This document shows, one piece after another, positions 1-11,346 of a DNA stretch of 64,000 nucleotides. The number at the start of each line of letters is the position of its first letter. Within the stretch, counting starts at the first letter, position 1. Where the stretch lies: contig OX465281.1 of NCBI GenBank assembly GCA_949987705.1, positions 106,814,266 to 106,878,265 on the forward strand, written 5' to 3'. Under the pieces are notes generated by a model. It had not been told where the DNA came from. It did not search any database and saw only the letters and a program-made list of their open reading frames with translations. The stretch is from Thereva unica (taxonomy: Eukaryota; Arthropoda; Insecta; Diptera; Therevidae). A program made the position numbers and the translations under genes.

Positions 1-285
1 CTTTATTCTTTTTATCTTTGCTTAATTTTGTGATCCATGGTATATTTCAAAAAGTGAGCGAGAATTGACTCCTCTTTCTTATCAAATCCCTTGCAGTCAT
101 CTAATCTGTCTCGCCTGCGTATTGCTTGGGTGAGGTGCATTTTCCTGGCGGGTTAATGATTACTTAAAAAATTTACAAAATTATGAATGAAAAACGTCCT
201 TTTTAAATTCTTTTATTTAACTTACACTGTTTGTCGTCAAATCTTGGAAGTTAAATTTGACCCACTTCCCGGTTTCGGATAGAGC

Positions 286-1055
286 TGAAATTTTGCATAC
301 ACGTTTAGTTTGGATGACAATGCAATTTGGCAATTTTGTAAAAATATCAAGATGGCGGTTCCAAAATGGCGCCCGATTTTTGAAATTGTGCTCCGTGGCC
401 CTCTGACACGGGTATCAAATGAAAGGATATGACAGGTAGAACACAATAAGCTATGTGGCGTCATTCCAAATTCAAAATGGCGGCCAACACTAAATTGCGG
501 AAAGCTTATAATAGACTAAAAAGTAGAAAATATAACCGATCAACTTCCAATTTTGCACACACTCGTAGTTCGGGTGGTTAATGTGTATGAATGATGAGAT
601 GAATAGTTGAGTTAAGGGTGAGTTGATAATAAAGAAGCAATACACGTTACAAAAAATCACAAACAAACACAGAGATGCTGCTGTCAACTAAATTCAACTA
701 CTCAAATACTGAACTCATGTCCGTATGCATAATTTCAACTAAACCCAGGTAGCAGAGCTGAGTCGAGTTCAGTCAATCTTAACCCAACTCGACTCCCGAT
801 TACATGTAGTTAGACTTGGGTTCAACTTGAGTTCAACTCATCATGTATAAGTACTAAATGCAATCTGACCTTTTTGTAAAAAAATCAAGAAGACGGTTCC
901 GAGATGGCGGCCGTTTTTGCAATTATGTTCCACCGAGCCCACGACATGGGTATCAAATGAATACAGTAAACTGTGTGACGTAATTTTAAATCTAATAGAA
1001 TTGCCATCATAAAATGGCGGAATACATATAATAAACTAAAAAGTAGAAAATAAAA
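286..1055. repeat. Two diverged direct repeats, about 200 bp each
   Basis: About 330-535 and 870-1055 are imperfect direct repeats. Each runs from a stretch containing CAAGATGGCGGTTCC (second copy CAAGAAGACGGTTCC), through GGGTATCAAATGAA, to ACTAAAAAGTAGAAAAT. A third, partial match around 545-580 resembles 286-320. They lie inside the DNA that interrupts repeat copy A. No coding potential is seen. Confidence 0.6.
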
Positions 1056-1060
1056 TAAAT

Positions 1061-1434
1061 AGTTAAAAAAAATTTTAAAAAAAATTCTTTTCATTAACTA
1101 AAAAATGTACTGAAAAGTAAAAAATAAAAAATATTTTAAAGAAAGCGTGAAATTTCAATTTTAATGAAAAAGTTAATTAAAAGAATGGCGCATTTTTCAT
1201 CAAAAAATTTTGTTAGAATTTGAAATTAACAAAGCAAAAAATTGAGGGTTATTGTAAATCTCACGCGATTTACAGTTATATTTTCAATTTTTGATGAAAA
1301 ATGCGCCATTCTTTTAATTAACTTTTTCATTAAAATTGAAATTTCACGCTTTCTTTAAAATATTTTTTATTTTTTACTTTTCAGTACATTTTTTAGTTAA
1401 TGAAAAGAATTTTTTTTGAAAATTTTTTTTAACC
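1061..1434. repeat. Long AT-rich inverted repeat (about 148-bp arms)
   Basis: Positions 1061-1208 and 1285-1434 are near-perfect reverse complements separated by about 76 bp. Shared landmarks are AAGAATGGCGCATTTTTCAT on one arm and its complement on the other, and GAAAGCGTGAAATTTCAA with its complement. The transcript would form a hairpin about 150 bp long. It sits at the edge of the insertion in repeat copy A, so it could be a foldback/MITE end. I cannot identify a target duplication. Confidence 0.75.
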
Positions 1435-1979
1435 ATTTATTTTTTTATATATTTTTTAATATTCAGGCATTTGCCACAGAAATAATTTTTAGTAATTTTT
1501 ATTACGAAATATGAAATTTGTGTTTCTAACGCTGTCATTACTAGATTCTTGACGTTTTCCGCCAGTCGTATGCGCTCTTCTGCCTGGGGAGGATATGCTG
1601 CTTGCGGCTGCGGACAACTTTCAATTTATGAATGAAAATGCTTATGAGTTTAAAAGAAATTTTTTCAGCATAGTTTTTAAATTACTTTCAACTTAGGGAT
1701 GAAAAAAATTTCGAATTATAGTAAAACTATTCATATTATGATGAATAAACTTTGAGCACGGTTGATGTTGAGCACGGTTTTACATGTATTTAAAAGCTCT
1801 TTTCAATACATATAAAGATTACTTAACTTTATTCATCCGGCATGCGCACATCCCTTCCCAAATTATTTTGTTGAGTTTTTTCTGCGTTTGTTGCCTTTTT
1901 AAGTTAAAAGAGGGGAAATGATATACCTAATTTATGAAATTGGGCAACGAGGTGCGCAGAACCCTTCAAATTATTTGTG

Positions 1980-2213
1980 TCACGGCGTTTGAAAAAATCT
2001 ATACTGATCCGGCCCAGGAGTCGGCGGCGTTTGCAGCGCACGCTGCTGAGCAAGAAGCGCATCTCGTTCCCGTCTCACCTCTAGAAGTTGCTCCTCAAGA
2101 GAGGGAGCGTTTGCGTCAGAATTCGGTGGATCATCATGAGCGGCTTGGGATCCACTTGGCAGGTCACTCTCGCTACGATCGGAACTGGCAACTTTCCCAC
2201 TTCGAAGCTCCAT
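1980..2213 (-). pseudogene. Retroelement gag-like N-terminal fragment
   Basis: A 77-residue reading frame begins MELRSGK and continues with a low-complexity acidic/Ser-rich segment, then a short helix-prone stretch (LEEQLLEVRRERDALLAQQ). The MxLRSGK/R start followed by a charged linker is a common look for gag-like proteins of insect LTR retrotransposons. The frame ends at once where repeat family A begins, and its last codons are shared with copy C (24495-24530), so this is a relic and not a host gene. No matrix, capsid or zinc-knuckle region follows. Family assignment is inference from the N-terminus only. Confidence 0.35.
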
Positions 2214-4313
2214 ATTCCCAAAGTGAACGAATCAAAATGAACAAAATAATTGGATTGTCTATTTTTCTAAAGACGTGCTAACATTAACTGCTAATACTCC
2301 TTGAAAACCACCAACATCGACAGTCAATAAAAATAGTGCAACAATACGTTCAAAATCAAAACAATTAGGACGTCGTTTCATCAATAAACAATAACCGTTC
2401 TTGCATTTCACAGGCACCGAAAGTCAAAAAAAAATTAGTACGCAAAATAGTTATTTGTTATTTGGTTGTTTTTCAAAATCTTCCAGGATGGTTGAAACAA
2501 AATTATCCCGCCCAGGAATCTCGTGGGCGAACAAGCTCGATGTCAGTTGGTGATGACTACGAGTCACAACCATCACCAAGTGTCATCAACAAAGTCGAAG
2601 CACCTCAGGTCCACACTCATAAAGCCAGGAAAAGGAACTCTCACCACATCGAAAGGGAAACTTCTTCACAAAAAAATAAAAAAATTTGATGATCCGCTGT
2701 CCAACCACAGCTGAGCTACCCACGGAAATTAAATCAGCGAGGAGGGACAGACGGGAGAACGAAGAAAAATAATCTAAAAGGAAGGCAGGTGGAGAAAGGC
2801 GGCCATACCCTCAAGAATGTCCACGGGGCGCAGTGCCAAGCGCAAAGCTTGTTAGCCAGACGGATCCCGTGCTACATCCCAGAGGTGCACCCCGGCCGAC
2901 CATCACGATGCCATCATTAAATTTCGACCACATATCGCAAAGGAAAATAAAAGAAAAATCAATGGAACGAACGGATTCCAAAGATGTCCACGGGGCGCAG
3001 TGTCAGGCGATAACACGCCTGATAGCGGAGACGATTAAGCCCGTGTAACAACTCTACATTCCACCCGAAGAAAACAAAAAATGAGGATCCTGCTCCTGGA
3101 CCGACGCAGTGGCAGACGGTATCACGCCTGATACCAGAGTCGCCGAGCAAAAAACAGGACAAAAGAACCCCTACTCCACGTTCACGCATGGCTAAGCGAC
3201 CACACGCTTATTAGCAAGCCGTGGAGGCAAGCATGGTTCGAAGATACACCTAAACGAAGAAGTTACCGCTGTAAGGGACAACCTACAAGCAAAAACAAAG
3301 AAAAATTCACCTAAAATTTGGACAATGATGATAGAGATCAATCGAAAAATAGACAAGGACTAAGGCCTCGCGGTAACACATTAGCCCCAGCGAGCACTTG
3401 GTACAGGTGGTGAACCATAAGCAAAACCAAAAAAGAATCCAAAGTTGACCGTGCAGGCACCAGTGGTATAGAATACAAAAAAATTAACTACAATGTCCGT
3501 GAAGGAACTTGTAACAGGCTGAAACAGCCGCGTTGGGCGCCATTTATGTACCGGCACAATGGCGTTATGCTGTAATAACATTTGAGGACGCCATTGTGCT
3601 TGGTCATGCCCCATAAGTCAGTAGCCTTGAAGAAGCTGACTATGAAGCACTCCCAAACATAAAAAAAATTCCAAAAAAACTCACCCTCCCTAATCCGCCG
3701 AAAATCACTGTTAGGGGGGTCGGGGGTGTGTGGCCGGGCCGGCAACCCTGGTTCACCACTTACCTAAATGTCGAGGTCGAGCCTTCATGACCTCATTTGC
3801 CTAGTATCGCTCCTTAACGAGCGCCATCGTGAATACTCAAGCAGTTATTGGACCTGTAAACAAAACGCAACAAAAGAAAGGATGCAACCCCGAGAAGTGC
3901 CACGAGAGTGAAACCAGCCCAACCATCCTGGAAGTAAAACTTTTTCCTTTTAGGCCATAAGGTCCATTAAAAAAATGTCGGTAATATTGCTATACATTCA
4001 ATTATATTCACTCACACCAACAAAAAAAAAATAACAAAAAGAAAAAGTTGTTTAGAAAGTGAGATACTATACATCCAGTACAACAAGTTGAAAAGTAATA
4101 TTAAATTATCACTATTACTGACAAAGTTTTGTAAAAACAATAAAAAACTGGTTGAACCAACTAACACTTAAAAAGAGAGAAGAACGTCGATCTGGCCAGT
4201 TCGAAGCCTTTGCACATCAATAATTAATCACAAGTCAAAATACTTAAGATATCAAACGCAAGTTAATTTTTTTACAACCCCAAAGAATTAACGTGAATGA
4301 ATGAGAGGTGTAG
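2214..4313. other. Unassigned region, no gene recognised
   Basis: Short open frames on both strands show no recognisable domain. 2214-2500 is AT-rich. 2510-3990 is richer in GC and repeat-like, with three related blocks listed separately. 3990-4313 is AT-rich with poly-A runs. The GC-rich part looks like untranslated retroelement sequence in base composition, but I cannot tie it to a particular family. Confidence 0.4.
2818..3165 (+). repeat. Three imperfect GC-rich repeats
   Basis: The phrase TGTCCACGGGGCGCAGTG occurs at about 2818 and 2986, and a diverged form (CCGACGCAGTGGCAGACGG) at about 3101. The second and third are each followed by a variant of CACGCCTGATA and a purine-rich stretch; the second contains a 7-bp hairpin, TCAGGCG/CGCCTGA. 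Spacing is about 168 and 115 bp. Repeats of this kind are often seen in retroelement 5' leaders, but the function here is unknown. Confidence 0.5.
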
Positions 4314-4326
4314 TGTAAGTTAATAT

Positions 4327-5622
4327 ATGGAGACAATAATCAATAAAAAGCTGATGAAATATCTAGAATCCAACCAAATTATACACGACAGGCAATACGG
4401 CTTCAGATCTAAACGGTCTACTGGCGATCTGCTTGTGTGTTTAACCGAGCGTATCAACCAAAGCATTCACAGCTTTGGTGAGTCTAGCCTGGTTGCTCTA
4501 GATATATCAAAGGCTTTTGACAGAGTATGGCACCCAGCTCTGTTGAATAAACTCCAAGCTATTGGTATACACTTAGTTCTAAGGAACTGGATTAAGAGCT
4601 TTCTTTCATGCCGTTCAATCAAGGTAGTATTGGATGGCGTCGAATCCAACCCCCACGCCATTTCGGCCGGAGTTCCCCAGGGGTCAATTCTCTCACCCGC
4701 ACTTTTTCTAATCTTCATTAATGATCTGCTCTCAATCCCCTCCAACCCACTTCACTGCTTCGCTGATGACGGTACTCTGAATTTCTCTTACTCCTTCGAC
4801 AATATAAGACAAGCACGTGCCAGACCTTGTCTTTACCACCGTCAACTGATGTCGGCTTCGATCAACCGGGATATCGAATCGATTCTTCATTGGGGCGAAA
4901 TGAACCGCGTCGAATTCAATGCCACAAAAACGAAGCACTGTCTGATCTCCAACAAAAATTGTACCGACCTTCCTCCTGTCTCGGTGGATGGAGTGAATCT
5001 AACGGCTGACTCAATTCTCAACATCCTAGGGGTAACTTTAACGGAGCATCTGCGATGGAACGATCACATATTCCAAATCGCCAAACAAGCCTCCCAATGC
5101 CTTGGATTTCTCAAGAGATGCAAGTTCCTCCTCCAGCCAGCCGCATTGGCTACAATATACAAATCCTACATTCGGCCGCGCCTCGAATACAACTCACATA
5201 TCTGGGCAGGCGCCCCAAAAACCACTTTGGCCTGTCTCGACAAGGTGCAAAATCGTGCCCTCAAACTCATTGGTGATGGCCCCTTTCGCGCCTCCATAGA
5301 CACCTTGAGCCACCGTAGGAATGTAGCAGCCCTCTCCATACTTTATCGCTATTACCATGGCGACTGTTCCACCGAAATTCAGGACCTCCTGCCTGCACGG
5401 CAACGCTTTTCCCGCAACACAAGACTAGCCCGCTCGGCTCACCCCCATACCCTACAGCCCCCTCGTTCACGCACAATACGGTTTAGAAGTTCGTTTATGA
5501 ATAGAACAATTCGACTGTGGAATAATCTCCCGCAGTCAGTATTTCCGAACTCGTACAATACCTTAGAGTTCAAACGTGAGGTCCATCGTCATTTTCTTCT
5601 ACACCCTCCAGACCCCCTCTAA
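4327..5622 (+). pseudogene. LINE-A reverse transcriptase (3' fragment, copy 1)
   Basis: An open frame of 431 codons. Reverse transcriptase motifs run in order: QYGFRSKRSTGDLL near residue 20, LDISKAFDRVWH near 60, AGVPQGSILSPALF near 112, and the catalytic FADD box near 143, with F in the place more often held by Y. After the palm come the thumb-like segment with LGVTLTEHLRWNDH (about 235) and a C-terminal RLWNNLPQSVFP motif (about 405) typical of insect jockey/CR1-like LINEs. The first methionine lies exactly at the truncation point, so it is not the original start. The protein lacks the endonuclease and part of the fingers and cannot be self-sufficient, though this part of the frame is intact. 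Confidence 0.9.
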
Positions 5623-5763
5623 CCTTTCCTATTCTCCTCTATTCTTCAAACCAAGCTTACTACTAGACATTGCACCATGAACTGAACGACATGACGGACT
5701 GGTAGTACAAAGGGTTACACCTAAGCTTGGTTTTTTCATATAAAAAAAAAAAAAAAAAAAAAA
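4328..5763 (+). mobile_element. LINE-A copy 1, 5'-truncated non-LTR retrotransposon
   Basis: This is the 3' part of a CR1/jockey-superfamily LINE: reverse transcriptase from about the fingers domain to the C-terminus, a short 3' UTR, and a 22-nt poly(A) at 5742-5763. It is related along its whole length to LINE-A copy 2 (40113-41538), including the tail phrase CATGACGGACT(G/A)GTAGTACAA. The 14-bp TGTAAGTTAATATA occurs at 4314-4327, right before the element, and again at 5785-5798, 21 nt past the poly(A), as expected of a target-site duplication of a 5'-truncated copy. The endonuclease half is missing. Confidence 0.9.
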
Positions 5764-7359
5764 GGTAAATATTTAAATGTTAAATGTAAGTTAATATAAG
5801 GTAAATATTCGGATAATAAAATTCTTATAATAGAGTAATTAATAAACAATAGATTATTAAAAAAACAACCAAAAGTTATATTTTAAACAAAAATGAACCA
5901 CGAAACTCCTCCATGATCCAGCCGCTAATCTCGACAACTAAAGTTGTCTCCAATGATGAAAAGAATGTTAATGTTAGCTTCAAGCGTGCCAACAATCCTC
6001 AGATTAAAATTTGTTTTGATAGATTTATAACTTCTCCAAACTGGAAGGTAAATGAACCTTCTTCGCCGCACTGCTTGTCCGCTGCCTTACAACACTAATC
6101 ATAAAACAATTCCTATATAACTCACAGTAAGTCCTGCTGTCGGTACAGCCAGCATGAAGACACTCCCCAGAATACCATAGGAGGGATCCAAAGCTTTCGT
6201 CACACAAAGAGAGTAAATCAGGAACCTATCTTCCTTCTTAAGGCTTCTTTATATATATACAGTTGCACGGCTCGTACAGTCCAATTCCAGTACAACTTCA
6301 AAAAAAATTTCAGTTCTAGCCGAAACAGCAGCAAAAATTGACTTTTGGTCCAGTTCTACACAAATCTGCCCAGGTCTCAAATTAACATGCCTCCGGACAA
6401 AACTCTTCCTTGGTCCTTTTTCGCCAAAAGAAATATTTAAAAACCAAACTATCGCAATTCAAAATTCCTTCTAAATTTTCTGAACTGACTGCCTGAATTT
6501 ACTGCCTGAACTCCTGCAACCGACCCAAAAAAAACTTTTCTCTCCTCATTTTTTGTTTTTCTTTCCTACGCCTACATAGTTCGTTTTTTTTAAATTTTAT
6601 CCGTCTGAGGCAAGGTGATTTCATTTAAATTTTCTAAATTTCCGCGAGGGGGATACCAACGACCGTTAGGGCCGAAACACATCCAGGCTAGCTTTAAAGC
6701 TCATCTCTCGAAGCTTTCCCTGAGGCGAGCTCCAGAGCCGTCCGCGGAATACTCAAAACACAATCAGGCCGGTTCATCACATTTGTCAAATTTGTAAGCG
6801 AGCATTGTGGTTCGTAAAAAGTGTAAAATACAAAAATTATTTAAAATACAATTATTTAGCCTGTTTACATTGTTATTTTTTAATTGTTATTATGTAAATG
6901 TGGTGAAATTTCAAACATTTTAAATAAAATAAAATTTGTTGACTTTTTTAATTATTATTTATTTGTTTACAGTGAAATTTTCTAACATTTTGTATTTAAT
7001 TCGTTTAATTATTTTCCATACAAACTCGCATACAAAATATCAACCTCAAAGTTCAACTGTCAAAAGCAAAAACTAGAGCCTCGGCCGAATTCGAATTCCA
7101 GCATTGCCGGAATTCCGACAGAGGCGAGCCTTGCGGCCAGCTTTGCCAAGGCCTGAATTTGCGAGACAAATTTTGATGTGTTCAATCCCATTTAAACGCA
7201 TTGGTTGGATATGCTTGCAGCTGGCTTTGGGCTTGGATGTGTTCAAAGCGGGCTTGGATGTGTTTCGGCCCTTACAATCTTTCTGTCCGAGCAGAAAGCT
7301 TTGACCTTGCAAGCTTCAAATTCATTTTTCATGCTTGTAAATGACTCAGTTAAGGTCAG
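5764..7359. other. Non-coding stretch, no gene recognised
   Basis: AT-rich DNA without a convincing coding region. It holds the downstream target duplication of LINE-A copy 1 (5785-5798), a local 12-bp direct repeat (AAGGTAAATATT at about 5762 and 5799), and a possible MITE at about 6675-7280 described separately. Short frames at 5913-6098 and 6615-6797 show no domain. Confidence 0.5.
6675..7282. mobile_element. Candidate MITE with GGGCCGAAACACATCCA ends
   Basis: TAGGGCCGAAACACATCC at about 6676 is matched by its reverse complement GGATGTGTTTCGGCCCTTA at about 7252, giving inverted ends of about 17 bp. The right part also contains a short direct repeat, GGCTTGGATGTGTT, at about 7230 and 7250. 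The flanks read TTAG on the left and TTAC on the right, which could be a decayed TTAA site. Nothing inside looks like transposase. The boundaries are provisional. Confidence 0.4.
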
Positions 7360-7363
7360 TTAA

Positions 7364-7719
7364 AGGTACCTTTACATTATATGACTTGTCATATGACTTT
7401 ACTGTCAATGAAGTCAAACCTAACAATGACATTTGCTTTTGACATGACATACGACATTCTATCAAATTTTGTTTTGAATATTCTCTGTTTTGACTTGATT
7501 TATCATATGATTTTTCTATCAAAATTACAAGTTGATAATCTATCTTGCTTCGTATTGTGTTCACAGTTAATTTTGACAAGTCATAACAGAAATATTCAAA
7601 GCAAATTTTGACAGATAGTCGTATGACATGTCAAAAACAAATGTCATTTGACATTTAATGTTAGCTTTGACTTTATTGACAGTAAAGTCATATGACAAGT
7701 CATATAATGTAAAGGTGCC
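7364..7719. mobile_element. MITE with about 90-bp TIRs at a TTAA target
   Basis: The ends GGTACCTTTACATTATATGA (left) and its complement (right, ending GTAAAGGTGCC) are inverted, and the similarity continues about 90 bp inwards with several TGACATG/CATGTCA-type motifs. TTAA flanks both ends (7360-7363 and 7720-7723), the target used by piggyBac-type transposases. The element is 356 bp with no coding capacity. The target and the GGCACCTTTACA-like end are the basis for calling it a piggyBac-type non-autonomous element; that is inference. Confidence 0.75.
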
Positions 7720-8371
7720 TTAAGGGACTTAATCGCCAAAAGAATGTGCGAGGTTTTTTTTAGGTTTTAAAAAAAATTATTTATTGAGCTTCTTCTAATC
7801 CGACTACAAAGTATGTCTGGGCTTTACTGTCGGCTTACTATTTTAATAGGATCTGGATCCTCATTTCAAGTTGGGTTCAAGTCTACTAAAACAATAATAT
7901 TAGCTAAGTTTTGCACTTTCTCATTAGTGCTACTACAGTCTGTGCCTTCTTGGCTGTTAAAAAGTGGTAAAATTTTACAAAATTACATGCTACCTAGTCA
8001 ACGCGGCTACACTCGCCTATACAATTTTAATTATATAATAGGCTTATAATAATAGACTTATATCGACTTATAGTATATCTTTATATAGAGACTTAACATT
8101 AATTACCTAATAACAATGGGTGTATGACTTTCTCGTTAGGTAAACTTAAATTCCTAATTCAGACGCCTGCAAGGTTTCCGTTCTGGCTTATGTATATACT
8201 TATACATACATTTAAATAATATACTTAAAATTAAATAACTGAATAGCAATATAAACTTAATTGCTAAGTAAACTTAAATTCCTAAATCAATCAACTACTT
8301 GGTTGTGGTTTTGGCCTTATGTACTAGTCACAGTTTGTGTTGTGACCTTCGCCGGACCTGCTGGGTCCCTC

Positions 8372-9117
8372 TTACCCTCTTATGTTAGGGTTACTTACAC
8401 TCATGTAGAAAGGCGGCAAAAAGTTTACTTCATCCGTGATTCGAAGTAGTCGAGCCGAGTCCTGGTGTAATAGGTTAATGGGGGAGATGTATGATTGTTC
8501 CAAAATGGAATGGGCCCCATTGGTTGCTATGATATTCCTTATTAGGGGATTTGGGTGTGATCTGAGCCTGGAGAGTCTACTCAGCATGAGCTCCACGAGG
8601 TAGCTTAAGATCGGCTTTACATTTGCTTTGTCATATATTACCCTATTTGGGTACCATTTATTTATTTGTGACATATACATTGATGTGCAGTGCCTGAGCA
8701 CTTTCCTTTCGAACAATTGAGTTTCTTTCGCCACAGTCGGGGAACATGTGCACCATATTGAGAATGCGTATGAAAGGACCGGTCTGATTATGGTTTTATA
8801 CATTAACACTTTTGTTTTTGTGAGTAGTGACTTGGAGTTTAGAAGAGGTCTGAGACTGGCCGCTACTATCCGAGCATTTTTTATTTTTAGTCGAACATGT
8901 GAATTCCATTTTAACCTATTGTGAAAATTTACTCCGAGGTATTTAATACTCTCCTTTGGTGCCACTACTCGTCCGTTTATGGTTACTCTTACCAGTTTTG
9001 CTTCTTTAGGGGCGTTTCTGTGGCCCTTACCAGCGGGGTTTCTTATGCAGATTAGGTCACACTTCCCATAGTTGATGTCGACGTTCCAGTTGTTGAGGTA
9101 GTTGACTATAATTGTGT
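8372..9117 (-). pseudogene. Jockey-like LINE RT, thumb and C-terminal part
   Basis: Continues the reverse transcriptase of the jockey-like element after a frameshift near 9117. The frame holds a palm-to-thumb segment (NAPKEAKLVRV...), then IKYLGVNFHNRLKWNSHV, a hallmark after the catalytic box, then TIIRPVLSYAFSIW, which matches the conserved RPxLxYG region of LINE C-terminal domains. It ends in a stop at 8372. The 300-odd bases beyond it are 3' UTR. The later methionine at 8965 is internal and is not a real start. Confidence 0.85.
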
Positions 9118-9378
9118 TTCTGCTGCCCTAAAAGGGGATGAACATGCTGCCCATACCATTGTATCGTCTGCATATTGGATGCAGGATGAGTCCAGGTTAG
9201 CGATTTTATGCGGAAAATCAGAAAAGTAAATGTTAAAAAGCTTTGGGCCCAAGATCGATCCCTGAGGGACGCCTGAGTTAATTTTGAAAGGTTCCGAGTC
9301 TAACCCATCCAGCTGAGTAATGCCCTCTCGATCGACCAGAAAGCTTCTGATCATTTTGGTCAGTGGATTTGGGCAATC
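9106..9378 (-). pseudogene. Jockey-like LINE RT, catalytic palm segment
   Basis: Carries NSGVPQGSILGPKLF and the catalytic QYADDTMVW box of the reverse transcriptase. It reads directly on from 13471 once the nested LINE and one copy of the 10-bp duplication are ignored: the residues KLNS at the left breakpoint and LDCPNP at the right fall in one frame. It breaks by frameshift near 9117. Its own methionine at 9354 is internal. Confidence 0.85.
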
Positions 9379-9521
9379 CAGACTGTTAGGTAGGTAGGTA
9401 GGTAGGTGAAGGGCTGCCTCCAGTGCGACCGGAGGCCCAATTAGCGCTTGGCGCGCCGTTTTGTTGCCTCAAACTTGTGTACCTTATGTAAAGTGGTTGT
9501 TTGGTCGGATGTGACGGATGC

Positions 9522-10778
9522 CTAAAGCCATCCTGCGGAATTTAGGAAGCTTAACAGTGATCTGATCTCCAGTCTGGAAATCTCTTTTAAGTCTTCCAAA
9601 AAGTACCTGCCTAGTGTGCGCTGCCTGACTTTAGCTAAAGCCGGGCACTTACACAGGAAGTGAACAAGTGTTTCTCTCTCGTTCGTCTCCCCGCAGCTAC
9701 GACAAGAGATATTATACGGGATGCCCAACTTGGCAGCGTGGTCTCCTATAGGCCAATGTCCCGTAATGACTGCCGTGATTCTGGCAATATCCCGTCGGGA
9801 TCTGTTTAAAAGGCCCATTGTTTTCCCCTTGTTATAAGTCGGCCAGGTCGCCCTAGAGATAGTGCAGGTCTCCAGTGTTCTCCATCTTTGGCTCGCTAGC
9901 AGCAGGTGGTAGTCAAAAATTGCGTTTTTGACTCCACCAATTGGGCTGCCGACCATCTCGGTCTCCGAGCCCGGGAGAGAGGCCCCCTGCTTGGCTAGGC
10001 AGTCGGCTTTCTCGTTCCCCTCTATGTTCCTATGACCGGGAACCCAGACGAGAGTCACGTTGTGCTTTCTGCCTAGACTGTCTAGCTCGGCTCTGCATCG
10101 CTCCACTAACTTGGAGCGCATTCTTACTGAATCCAAAGCTTTTATAGAGGCTTGGCTGTCCGTGAAAATTCCAATGCTACATTCTTGTGTAGGTTCTGAG
10201 TTCATTGTCTGACAGGCCTTCAGGATTGCCAACACTTCTGCTTGAAAGACACTGGCGTATACCGGAAGGTGCCAGGATAGTGAACTGTTAGTGGTCTCTA
10301 GATAAACCCCTGCTCCGACGCCCTCTGGCGTCTTGGAGCCGTCGGTGAATATTCTTACATCGAACTTTCGCAGGACGTCTCCGTTTCTCCACTCTCTTCT
10401 TGAGGGTAGTTCGACGGAGAAGTCCTTCCTAAAGGTCAAACTAGGGAGAAGATAGTCTGTGATTTCAGCGACCATACCCTCCGGTAGCAGATTCAAAATG
10501 TTGCTATGACCGTAGGGTTTCGAGGTCCAGGCCCCGGATTCCCTTAGTCTGAGGGCACTGCAGGAGGCTAGATGTTTAATATGAAGGTCGGGAGGGAGTA
10601 GGTGCAAGAGAACGTCGAGAGTTTTCGTGGGGCATGTTCTCATGGCCCCTGTTGCCCCTACTGCTGCCGTTCTCTGGACTCTCCCAACTTTGTGACGTTG
10701 TAGGTCCTGCTCAGCGCTGGCCACCATATTAGCGACCCATACGTGAGTATTGGGCGTACCACAGCTGTGTACATCCAC
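9522..10778 (-). pseudogene. Loner/LOA-like ORF2, RNase H and C-terminal region
   Basis: A 418-codon frame. Near residues 140-270 is an RNase H domain: FTDGSKTPEGVGAG (first Asp), then FQAEVLAI with the Glu, FTDSQASI with the second Asp, and WVPGHRNIEGNEKADCLAK with the last His/Asp. After it comes a segment ending in a CxxC...H...C zinc-like motif (CRSCGETNERETLVHFLCKC) seen at the ends of R1/LOA/I-type ORF2 proteins. The N-terminal about 40 residues overlap the preceding fragment in another frame, so a frameshift near 10660-10780 separates it from the polymerase. The original start is not here. Confidence 0.9.
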
Positions 10779-11338
10779 AGGACCATCTTTGGCCTAAGAC
10801 CCCATCTTTTGCCAATGGTTTTTTTACAGGCGTAGAAGGCTATACAGGCTTTCTTAACCCTTTCGTCTATGTTCGTCTTCCAGTTGAGTTTAGGATCTAA
10901 AATTAGACCCAGAAATTTCACAGTGGAGGATAAGGTAAGAGTATGCTCCTCCAACCTGGGGAGGTTGAAGGTGGGAATTTTCGTTTTCCCTGTAAAAAGC
11001 ATCAACTCAGTTTTTCCCGGATTGACTGCCAGACCGCAACCTGCTGCCCAGCTGCCAACTTTATTTAGGCATCCTTGCATGATTTCACTAATCACTGTAG
11101 GAAACATTCCGGACACCATAATCACTAGGTCATCTGCGTATGCTACTATTTTAGCTCCGCTTTTGTCCAGTCTTTGTAGTAAGGTATTCATCGTTACTAA
11201 CCACAGTAGAGGGGAGATGACGCCTCCTTGTGGTGTACCTCTATTAGCGTATTTGATTACCGTCTCGGTTCCCAAATCCGCTTGAATTATTCTCGAGCTC
11301 AGCATAGCTGCAAGCCATTGCCTGAGGCTTGCTTCCAC
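10658..11338 (-). pseudogene. Loner/LOA-like ORF2, RT palm
   Basis: Contains GTPQGGVISPLLW near residue 33, the catalytic AYADDLVIMVSG near 68, and KFLGLILDPKLNWKTN near 142, followed by YTAVVRPILTYGSLIW. These are the palm and thumb motifs of a LINE reverse transcriptase of R1/LOA type (GG instead of GS after PQ). The frame is separated from the N-terminal RT fragment and from the RNase H fragment by frameshifts. Confidence 0.9.
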
Positions 11339-11346
11339 GTTTAGGG

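Larger units (their letters stand above)
140..2003 (-). repeat. Dispersed repeat family, copy A (interrupted)
   Basis: Read on the minus strand, 2003 to 1440 and then 205 to about 140 follow the plus strand of copy B (41640-42592) with many substitutions and small indels; short landmarks include GCCGCAAGCA and ATTCATTCATAA. The part at 1845-2003 is also matched, in the opposite orientation, by copy C at 24495-24660. Copy A carries about 1.2 kb that copy B lacks (about 206-1440), so it took a later insertion. No long ORF lies in the shared part. An AATAAA-bearing stretch beside GCGCATGCCGG might suggest an LTR-like end, but I see no paired LTR or primer binding site, so the class is left open. 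Confidence 0.65.

Noticed and set aside
3381..3745. Overlapping minus-strand open frames
   Set aside because: No domain, no conserved pattern, and they overlap each other in GC-rich repeat-like DNA.
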